DNA of 24,505 nucleotides from Chara braunii (taxonomy: Eukaryota > Streptophyta > Charophyceae > Charales > Characeae), in contig BFEA01000235.1 of the NCBI GenBank assembly GCA_003427395.1, forward strand, positions 967,727 through 992,231, written 5' to 3'. Every line of letters starts with the position of its first letter. The stretch's first letter is position 1. This document shows positions 18,759-24,505 of this stretch, piece after piece. The position numbers and the translations under genes are program-made. The notes under the pieces are model-generated. The model searched no databases. It was given only the letters and a program-made list of their open reading frames with translations, and was not told the origin of the DNA.

Positions 18759-20340
18759 CTGTAAAGACGCAAACGAGTACAACAAAGACAAGCAATCACA
18801 ATCCACAAGTGGGTTGGCATTTGTCTCGACCGCTCTCCAAAAATCCCTCCCTTGTCATTCTTGGACGTACAATGACCATGTGCCATTCCCAACTTACATA
18901 AAGCAAGCCACCTCCTTAAAAAAAGCACCTTCAGAAACAGAATTGTAGCACGGCCAATTCTGAATGATGCACAAAGATGATGCATGGCCCATACATTAAA
19001 ATCCACCCACCCTGAATCTCGTGCTGAGTGGTAAAAAGATGGACATCTGGTCGGGGTATGACATAACGTGCGGCCTATGGTACCCTACATACAAGCATGA
19101 GGAGATGGTCTCCAGTTTCCTAAGTGGAGAACATAGAGGAGATGGTCCGTTCAAGAGAGAAGAATATATGCCCATCTTCCTAGAGTACTCCCTTTTACGG
19201 TCTTTTGTTGGTTGTCTTCCCCCGAACACAACGCACCCTCATTTTGGCCGTATCTGGCCGGAAATATAGCTTGTATACATTCAAATTTAGGGTGGGTAGG
19301 GGACGGTAATAAGAGCAGCCCTACTCGGCAGCCATCTAGTTGCTCCAGATCTATTGTTTGCTCCATTCCTCATGAAGAAATATAACCAGGTCATAATGGT
19401 TGAGCACCAGATTCCCATTCGCAGTGCTTCGTGCATGATGAGAAAACCAGCATCTCCAGTATCTTGAGAAAGAGCACACTTCGCGTTACTTGTGGTTTAT
19501 CAAAGAACCACCGTTGGGCCTTGCGAAAACAACTTGTCGTTTGGAATTACAACCGCCACATACAGATGCCCCTTTGTTCGGACGACAGGACGCAATCCTC
19601 ATATCATCCGATTGACACACACACAGGCCATTGCAGCGTAAGGTAAAGCGAGAGAGGAGCCGGCCAGTTAGAACAGCGCCATCAGACATGGGTGTCCTCG
19701 CCCGGTCATTCCCGGACCCTGGCCAATTAGCCCATCGCCCCATACATTTTTTTTTTAATAAATAAACTATATGCTTCTCTCAATTTCACCTTTCACTACT
19801 TACCTACCCCTGCAACCTCAGCTACCTCTCACAATTAAGGGGATGGGACAACATGCATCACCCGATTTCAGTTAACATACGACCGAACTGGAAAAAGAAA
19901 AAGAAAGACATGCGTTCAGAAAACAACTCACTGAAAAACGAACTCGATTAAAAACTGTCCGCAAATAAGCACACGTGTGAATGCTCTTCCAGTTCCTCTC
20001 ATCCCTGATCGTTTGTTGAACTTTGTTCCCACATATCACACAGCAAAGGTTGCCCAAGCCAGCACAAACACTTGAAACCTCCACAACAGGCAATCTCAAA
20101 GTGCTCCGTTTTCAAAAAAGGATGAAAGAAACAGTGGATGCCTGGCACTCGCACTACATTTAAAATACATTCCATTCGGAGCTATTTTGACACACCAAAA
20201 GATGCATTTCCCCGAGCCTAAAATCAACAAAGCCCCTGTCAGGATGATAATTACAGTACCCCTCGAACCGAACGTCAACCGCGCCTGGGCACTGTAGATT
20301 TTGCCCTGTTACAGAGGGGACCATCGGAGAGCTAGCTAAT
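18759..20340. other. Stretch with no supported gene (upstream of visible MAP65 exons)
   Basis: If the MAP65 gene continues, this is intron. I searched the minus strand for the preceding MAP65 exon (EKW...CEEE.WLE wording) and did not find it. No RNA gene or clear repeat was seen. Confidence 0.6.
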
Positions 20341-20346
20341 CTACCT

Positions 20347-20467
20347 TAAAAAAATGAACTGTGCAGTGGCCGTCCATTTCTCGATTTATGTGTGTCATCC
20401 TTGCGCAGGGGCCATGCTAATCTTCTCTCTCTGTATCCTTCCCATTTTAACGGATGTCCCGAAGGAC
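20347..20467 (-). ncRNA. U6 snRNA-like copy 1 (near full length, probable pseudogene)
   Basis: The reverse complement begins GTCCTTCGGGACATCCG and contains AGATTAGCATGGCCCCTGCG and CAAGGATGACAC. It continues to AAATCGAGAAATGG and, after a divergent stretch, ends in seven T. This is U6, the spliceosomal catalytic RNA. Intact: the AGC triad and the internal stem-loop sequence. Altered: four extra bases (GAGA) right after the ACAGAGA box, and a 5' hairpin shortened by one pair (GTCC-TTCG-GGAC) while remaining paired. The usual GGTCCAAA 3' end is replaced. The nearest TATA-like element (CTATAAGGG) lies about 48 bases upstream, farther than the plant snRNA arrangement, so I favour a pseudogene. 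The insertion near the 5'-splice-site-binding box also argues against function. Confidence 0.85.
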
Positions 20468-20483
20468 TGTGCAGGGGCCGTCC
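20356..20483. repeat. 20-bp direct repeats flanking U6 copy 1
   Basis: GAACTGTGCAGTGGCCGTCC (20356-20375) and GGACTGTGCAGGGGCCGTCC (20464-20483) match at 18 of 20 bases. They sit at the two ends of the U6 copy and overlap its terminal bases slightly. This resembles a target-site duplication around a retroposed small RNA, or a recombination scar. Confidence 0.8.
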
Positions 20484-20850
20484 GAGTGCTATTCAGCATG
20501 ACTAAAGCCCTTATAGCTGCCAACTCCAATACTGCTGCGCAAGCGACCGCAGCAGGCACTTGCATACTGCCACATTAGGCGAAAAGGACGGTAGATGCTG
20601 AAGGGTGACGAAGTCTATAGGGGCTCAGCGAAGGCGTAGTAGTATAGGTTAGGGGGTAACCAGGTACACCAGCGGCTTGTTCTAACAGCTGATATCGGCA
20701 TTTAAAGGGTTTTGATCCTGGGACCTGTTATTTCGTGAATTGCTGACTGAGAATTGCACCCCGTTAGTTTGTGCTCGTTCAGACCTTGAAACGCGAGATG
20801 TCCATCATTAAGAATTTTGTGCGTATGAGACCGAGGCGACAAATACATTG

Positions 20851-21214
20851 TTGACATTGTATAGATTACGTACCTCAACTTTGCTTAGATTACGTACCTC
20901 AACTTTGCTCCAATCTAGTCGTGGGGATCATCACGTGCTGGGAACCGGGCCCCGTGTCCCTTACGAATGCACATGATTTGGAACATGAAGATATCAGAAA
21001 TTTGACCACTAAGCTGGAAACCGGGTCCAGCGTCCCATATCAGCTCTTGTTGACATTGTATAGATTACGTACATTTGCTCCAATCTAGTCGTGGGGATCA
21101 TCACGTGCTGGTAACCGGGCCCCGTGTCCCTGACGAATGCACATGATTTGGAACATGAAAACATCAGAACATGACCACTAAGCTGGAAACCGGGTCCAGC
21201 GTCCCATATAGTCT
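20851..21214 (+). repeat. Tandem duplication carrying four hairpin-motif copies (e-h)
   Basis: Copy 1 is 20851-21049 and copy 2 is 21050 to about 21214, both starting TTGACATTGTATAGATTACG. Copy 1 has an extra 24-bp duplicate (TAGATTACGTACCTCAACTT plus TGCT, 20862-20909). Each unit contains one GCTGG-AACCGGGCCCCGTG variant (20937, 21107) and, about 75 bp on, one intact GCTGGAAACCGGGTCCAGC (21013, 21182). The U6-like copy 2 lies just beyond the second unit. Confidence 0.93.
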
Positions 21215-21244
21215 CTTCCTCCCTTCCTCACTTCTTTATTTTAT

Positions 21245-21301
21245 AAAAACTTTGGACCATTTTCCCTATCATGCTAATCTTCTGTGTATCGTTCCAATTC
21301 T
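21245..21301 (-). pseudogene. U6 snRNA-like copy 2, internally deleted and 5'-truncated
   Basis: The reverse complement reads GAATTGGAACGATACACAGA, then AGATTAGCATG. It then jumps to GAAAATGGTCCAAAG and a T run. The 3' GGTCCAAA end is typical U6, but the internal stem-loop is deleted and the 5' hairpin is missing. The ACAGAGA box reads ACACAGA. It cannot act as U6. Confidence 0.85.
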
Positions 21302-21522
21302 ACCTTGCTCACCCAATTACAACGTACTGTCATTATTGCTGTATCTACACTAGAAATTACCAAAATAAAGCCATAACGACCGTACACTCGGGAGCAGAAG
21401 GTAGTAGATGTCCGGAAGGACAAGTCGTACCTCTTTCTCTATTATTCTCTTGTTGACAGCCTTAGGGTATCATCTTCGAAAAACTAACTGGCCCCAGGTA
21501 TTTCGGAGTTATGTCTACCATC

Positions 21523-21599
21523 GGAGCCAATCGGGATTCGAACTCAGGTCTGTATTTCAGAAGTTCATGGGTGTACCAACTGAGTTAGCCCACGGGCCA
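21523..21599 (-). repeat. tRNA-like element (degenerate tRNA or SINE head)
   Basis: The reverse complement has a Pol III A-box-like TAACTCAGTTGG and, 40-odd bases later, a B-box-like AGTTCGAATCC. The segment is 77 nt, tRNA length. The acceptor, anticodon and T stems do not pair well, so it is not a working tRNA. A diverged relative lies at 14835-14893 on the other strand, so this is a dispersed element, perhaps a tRNA-derived SINE head. Confidence 0.6.
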
Positions 21600-22158
21600 G
21601 TTCACAAGTTTTTCTTTCCTTCCGGTGTATCGATATGCTGTTTTTTCACGGCTCAACTTTGCGGGGTATTTCGGAAGGCAGTCCCCCGGCACGTTCGGAT
21701 ATACAAGGGCACTCATGAGCAAAGAAATGTTTGCAGGGAGCAGCCCACCACCACAGTCTCACAGTACTGTGCCTGCTGTTCTACTTTGCCCTTTCGGCTA
21801 TACATTCACAATATTCCACGCTTTGGAGTAAAATTCACAAAACCGTGACTGAAACGCATTGAAAACCGAAAACCTTGACTGCGCCCTGGTTTTCCCTTAA
21901 ATCACAAATAGAACTGAAAGCTAGAGAAAACATGTGAAAAGCAGGAAATTTAAAGACGAAAAAACACCAATACAAACTTCAAGTCTTCAACAGATAAGAG
22001 ATGCAGCAAGTATAGATGCCTACATTCCGACATCTGACAGGCCAATGACTTTCTTCCTTGCAAACAGTATTAGCAGGAAAGCGTCCAAATCTGATGCCTG
22101 TGATGAGACGAGTTTTCAGATTTGGCACTGACCGTCATTAGATCATTTACTTACTCTT

Positions 22159-22222
22159 GTCATCCTTGCCCAGGAGACATACTAATCTCTCTGTATCCTT
22201 CCAATAATTTTAACGGACTGTC
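22159..22222 (-). pseudogene. U6 snRNA-like copy 3, degenerate
   Basis: The reverse complement reads GACAGTCCGTTAAAATTATT, GGAAGGATACAGAGAGATTA, then GTATGTCTCCTGGGCAAGGA and TGACA. It shares the derived changes GTTAAAAT and GGAAGGATACAGAGAGA with copy 1, so the two are related. The AGC triad is mutated and both ends are lost. Confidence 0.78.
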
Positions 22223-22280
22223 TTTGATAAAAGCATCACACTTCGCACACCAAGGGCAGGGCCCATTCTAATGGCCTCCT

Positions 22281-22369
22281 GATTGCACTACTCTTCGTAC
22301 TCCAAGTTTGGCCAGTAGGAGCCTGGTTTCACTACTCTCCATACGCCAAGTTCGGGAGGTAGGCGCCTG
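22281..22369. repeat. 45-bp degenerate tandem duplication
   Basis: 22281-22325 and 22326-22369 share TTKCACTACTCT, TAC.CCAAGTT and GTAGG.GCCTG. Confidence 0.85.
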
Positions 22370-22510
22370 GTTGCACTCACTCGACAAACTTTTGCCGAGT
22401 TTCCTTTGTCAATCCCCCCTACCAAGTCAAAACTTTTGCAGACATTTCTTTTTCAGTCCGCGACAGGGTGTGGCAAGTTCCCGACTCTCAACCCGACTCT
22501 CTACTGCTAT

Positions 22511-22635
22511 TTTGCGGAGGGTCATCCTCGTGGCCTCTCCACAAGTGGAGATCAGGCAGACAAAAAATTTGCGGAGGGACATCCTCGTGGCCTAGTTCCC
22601 GACTTCACTAGTGGAGATCAGGCAGACAAAAAAAA
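22511..22635. repeat. Tandem duplication of about 57-68 bp
   Basis: 22511-22567 and 22568-22635 share TTTGCGGAGGG.CATCCTCG, TGGCCT and AGTGGAGATCAGGCAGACAA. The second copy has about 11 extra bases. Confidence 0.93.
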
Positions 22636-23198
22636 TTTGACTTTTCTGTAGAAGAAAGATAGTGGCGAGTAAGTGCAACCAGGACTCCAGTTAGACACGA
22701 TTCTACTTTCTTTCTCTCCACACATCCACCACAAACAGGGGCGGATGGCCAGTAGTGAAACTAGGCCCTAATCTTCTCTGTGGGCCTCGAAACGCGGCAC
22801 ACGAAACGAAAAGGAAACGACTGCATCTGCCCATGGAAGGCGGCAAAGCACATTCGTTATTTTTTTTGTAGCAAACCGATGAACATGTCTCACTCGTTAC
22901 TTCATGTAGCCTAACGTACTAATACGTGTCCAGACCTCTGCAGTTCATGTCTTTGACGTTTTCCCTTATCAAGAAAAGAACCGCCATGCGTCATGCGCGC
23001 TGCAGTAACACAAATCCAGCTTCTCTAAAACATGGTCAAAGAAAAAGGGAGAAAAAATGGTAACATCAGTAGAGTCACAAAAACGAGTTATAAATTATAA
23101 TTGCACTATGAGGCAAGATACAGTTTGCAACTGCACTTCGAGCAGCCCTCTGTGGTACCTCCTCTCAGATGGCTCCGGTCTATTTGTGAGCAGCACCT
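22636..23198. other. Stretch with no supported gene
   Basis: Unique-looking sequence with short ORFs only and no recognisable motif. Confidence 0.6.
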
Positions 23199-23270
23199 GC
23201 TGGAAACCGGGTCCAGCGTCCCTTCTCTTGACAGGGAATCGCAGCTGTTGAAAGACGTGTCCAGCGTACC
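23199..23270 (+). repeat. Dispersed hairpin motif, copies i and j
   Basis: 23199 reads GCTGGAAACCGGGTCCAGC then GTCCC, identical to the copies at 21013 and 21182. A degraded relative, GCTGTTGAAAGACGTGTCCA then GCGTACC, follows at 23244. In frame they spell LLETGSSVP and LLKDVSSVP. Confidence 0.85.
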
Positions 23271-24505
23271 AACATGCTCAGGCATCGACCAACATGGTCA
23301 GGCATCGACAACCTCACAGCGTAGACTTCGGGCAGGAGGAGATGCAAGGCGCAGCACCAGAAGGGCATACTCACAATGGATCGCATATAACCGCTTTTCC
23401 GACACGGCCTGGACGCACCTGACTGCAATTACGTCGACAGGGAAGTGGAAAAAGTCCTACAGTGAGTATGCCCCAGGCCCGTCTCTCTCGGCCTCTTCTC
23501 GAACACACGAAAAATCACCCGACAAAAAAAAAAAAAAAAAAAAAAAAAACTCTGCACGACCATACACAATCTCCCCTCTGTGAACGAAGAAAGGGGAGGT
23601 CAAACGCCCGGTAGTGCTTCGGTGCGCTAAGTTTGCGCTAATTCGAGATCGAATGTAGCACAGCCCTAGCACCCCGGGGTCCGGCCGACGCTTGACGATG
23701 AAGTGGGTTCATCGAGTCCTGTGGCCACGAATTGTGGAAAGATGAACGCCCCGATTGGAGGGAGGTATGGCGGCGCCATATCCTCGGTTGTCCATACCCT
23801 AACCTGCTCCTTGATTGGAGGGGGAGTGCCTTGCACTCAGGGTATGGGCACCACTCGGTCTCCTCTGGCTTCCACCTTCCACTTTACTCAAGTAATGGAA
23901 CTTTTACCGCAGAAAATGACCAAGAATTGGCATGTAGTCTGGTTGACGAAGACCAAGTTTGGAAGAAGATCTTTGCTCGTTCCTGCAGTGGCAGGCGCGA
24001 GTCTCCGACGCGGCCGATGTGAAGGATGGCAGTAGCGTCTATGCTAGCGGTGGCAGAGCCAGTATGGGCGGTGGGAGTGCTGTCGGCAACACCAAGGATA
24101 CAGCGGGGTACAATAGTTTCAGGGTCCACACCCGGGCATCGTTGTTGGTAGATGCATTTGTTTGAGGTTTTTTTTTTTTTTTAGGTGTTGTATTGAGCTG
24201 TACTCGTTGGTTAGATTCATAGACTTAAGGTTACTCTATCGAAATGGGGTTCTCTTTGAGGTAGCACAGAAGGTGCAACCAAGACAGCAGGGTCATGGAG
24301 TGGAAGTGGTTTAGGGCGAAACTCACGGGACTACCAGTAGCAGTGCCTCGAGAAACAGTGAGAGTGCCACGAGAGGTAGTGGGAACTCTACTGGCGTGAA
24401 GGTAAGAGAGACCTGGTAAAGAGCAAACTAGAGTTGTATCCATTGGGTGCGTGGTGGGAAACCCGTCTAGGCAACAAAGACTCTTTACAGCGCTTTGGAC
24501 AGTGA
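23271..24505. other. Stretch with no supported gene
   Basis: Contains a 26-bp A run (23524-23549) and a 15-bp near-palindrome TATGGCG-G-CGCCATA (about 23766-23780). A T run lies at about 24168-24181. A Gly/Ser-rich frame (SVYASGGRASMGGGSAVGNT, ending VDAFV at 24165) is open on the plus strand but too short and unsupported to call. Confidence 0.55.

Noticed and set aside
19803-19894. Possible minus-strand exon between a strong polypyrimidine acceptor and a GTAAGT donor, considered as the missing MAP65 exon
   Set aside because: All three frames contain stops and none shows MAP65 wording.
20354-20578. Plus-strand ORF of 74 codons
   Set aside because: It is the antisense of the U6-like sequence, not a protein gene.
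21408-21848. 146-codon plus-strand ORF
   Set aside because: It runs through the tRNA-like element in antisense and has no recognisable domain.
1-24505. A new multi-gene defence or metabolic system
   Set aside because: Only one credible gene (MAP65) is present. The rest is repeat and pseudogene sequence, so no gene neighbourhood supports a system.

Overview
The window is nuclear DNA of a eukaryote, most likely a streptophyte (plant-lineage) alga. The evidence is a spliced plant-type MAP65 gene with GT-AG introns, U6 snRNA-derived sequences of plant type, decayed Ty3/gypsy-like and LINE-like retroelements, and many microsatellites and segmental tandem duplications. The gag and protease wording of the gypsy-like remnant and the extreme repeat density make me suspect Chara (e.g. 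C. braunii). That is inference from memory of such sequences and cannot be proved here. No prokaryotic operons, CRISPR arrays or intact mobile elements are visible.

Layout. 1-1490: degenerate tandem repeats, an (AT)n tract and a 332-bp-period tandem duplication. 1640-4255 (minus): a broken gypsy-like gag-protease remnant, with a candidate leader or LTR edge up to about 4453. 4454-5770: A-rich DNA, an AATC microsatellite and a duplicated block. 5772-6540: a near-perfect 77-bp tandem duplication, then a TATA box inside a palindrome and an AAAT-repeat tail. 6680-8470 (plus): a broken LINE-like reverse transcriptase whose motif-B to motif-C segment is partly duplicated. 9305-9424: an extraordinary poly-C tract. 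9740-9960: copies of a dispersed hairpin motif and unresolved N bases. 10748-11690: a long inverted repeat with 208-bp arms. 11690-11975: a polypyrimidine tract. 13166-13247: an (AG)n microsatellite.

13647-18758 (minus): the one convincing protein-coding gene. Four C-terminal exons of a MAP65/PRC1/Ase1-family microtubule bundler join in frame at standard splice sites. The N-terminal exons should lie upstream at higher coordinates, but I could not find them in the window. Its introns carry their own repeats.

18759-24505: no confident protein gene. It holds three U6 snRNA-derived copies (all minus) within 1.9 kb, a tRNA-like element related to a second copy inside a MAP65 intron, and more copies of the dispersed hairpin motif, which occurs about ten times in the window in both orientations.

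I see no multi-gene functional system. The most unusual unexplained signals are the dispersed hairpin motif (readable as the peptide LLETGSSVP), the U6 cluster with its direct-repeat-flanked copy, the tRNA-like pair, and the coding-like long inverted repeat.
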